A stretch of 64,000 nucleotides of DNA from Saccharothrix sp. NRRL B-16348 (GTDB lineage Bacteria; Actinomycetota; Actinomycetes; Mycobacteriales; Pseudonocardiaceae). The position numbers and the translations under genes were made by a program. The stretch is from NCBI RefSeq assembly GCF_001280085.1, contig NZ_LGED01000212.1:5173-69172 (forward strand), read 5' to 3'. The notes beneath the pieces were generated by a model. The model had not been told where the DNA came from, ran no database searches, and saw only the letters and a list, made by a program, of their open reading frames with translations. Shown piece after piece: positions 63,840 through 64,000 of the stretch (the first letter of the stretch is position 1; each line of letters starts with the position of its first letter).

Positions 63840-64000
63840 CCGCGCCCGAACGCAGCCGCCTCGTCCGGGAACGACTCTCCCGCGAACTGCGGCGGCTGCG
63901 TACCGAGGCCAAGATGACCGGCACGGCCACGGCGCGCGCTACCGGGATGAGCCAGTCCAAGCTGTCGAAGATCGAGAACGGCATGCTCCTCCCGTCCGTG
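63836..64000 (+). CDS. XRE-family HTH protein, N-terminal part (cut by window end)
   Basis: 55 residues visible from the ATG at 63836. LRRLRTEAKMTGTATARATG followed by MSQSKLSKIENGMLLPSV is the HTH of the actinobacterial XRE (Scr1/DUF5753) group. The rest lies outside the window. It overlaps the short ORF and appears to be the last visible gene of the cluster. Confidence 0.8.
   Translation, partial: MTAPERSRLVRERLSRELRRLRTEAKMTGTATARATGMSQSKLSKIENGMLLPSV

Noticed and set aside
1..64000. tRNA or tmRNA attachment site for the prophage or transposon array
   Set aside because: No cloverleaf-like tRNA sequence was noticed at the prophage edges or at the dnaE2 junction; no integrase gene was found either.

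Overview
The window is very GC-rich, with dense coding, many GTG/TTG starts and 4-bp ATGA/GTGA gene overlaps. Its gene families (DnaE2, AfsR-like NB-ARC/TPR proteins, DUF574-type methyltransferases, XRE-TPR/phosphotransferase pairs) are those of a filamentous actinomycete. The style fits Pseudonocardiales (Saccharothrix/Actinosynnema/Lentzea type), but that is inference without a database search. No rRNA, tRNA or CRISPR array was seen. The window is an accessory region packed with putative conflict (defence or self/non-self) genes, transposon parts and a decayed prophage.

1-13.6 kb: the 3' end of dnaE2 is followed, 16 bp after its stop, by a row of segments each bounded by TGTAGG-type ends. 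Segment 1 (945-3992) carries an NB-ARC/TPR NTPase with seven near-identical 42-residue repeats. Segment 2 (4007-6809) carries a second NB-ARC/TPR NTPase. Segment 3 (6814-13567) carries tnsA, tnsB and tnsC of a Tn7-like transposon (tnsB and tnsC are frameshifted), plus a secreted protein, an ECF sigma factor and a membrane anti-sigma-like protein. The ends abut head to tail and another left end begins at 13573.

13.7-23.2 kb: a secreted CHAP protein and a membrane-spanning HTH protein precede a CHAT-protease operon (membrane-TPR-CHAT, then CBS-like/zinc-ribbon, then membrane protein). A membrane/helical-repeat protein is transcribed divergently from it.

23.2-32.7 kb: an XRE-TPR regulator is coupled to an APH-like phosphotransferase. 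Next come a methyltransferase-fold protein with a degenerate SAM motif, two coupled membrane proteins with vWA-like ectodomains, a broken IS5-family element, and an NTPase-less wHTH/TPR protein whose 3' end the IS has replaced. A 20-bp perfect inverted repeat brackets this block (25583 and 32686).

32.7-41.8 kb: a decayed siphophage-like prophage (small phage protein, HNH, HTH, PP-loop protein, TerS, TerL, portal, capsid, connector). It has stops, frameshifts, a portal-capsid deletion fusion and an intact antisense membrane cargo gene.

41.9-52 kb: a mixed region with a TraB-like protein, fragments of a PCMT-like methyltransferase, a Tn3-type transposase and a P-loop kinase, a tail-anchored coiled-coil protein, a 2H phosphoesterase, and a second XRE-TPR/APH module paralogous to the one at 23-25 kb.

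52-64 kb: a long co-directional cluster begins with an NB-ARC/TPR NTPase that now carries a frameshift. It continues with three NTPase-less wHTH/TPR paralogues, a degenerate methyltransferase-fold protein, a small winged-helix protein, three unfamiliar proteins, an ECF sigma-ParB fusion and an XRE protein cut by the window end. Tight overlaps suggest co-expression. I read this cluster and the transposon-bounded NLR-like segments as the best candidates for undescribed biology. Frameshifts hit the mobile and phage genes most, so either these are decaying or the assembly has indel errors; the sequence alone cannot decide.
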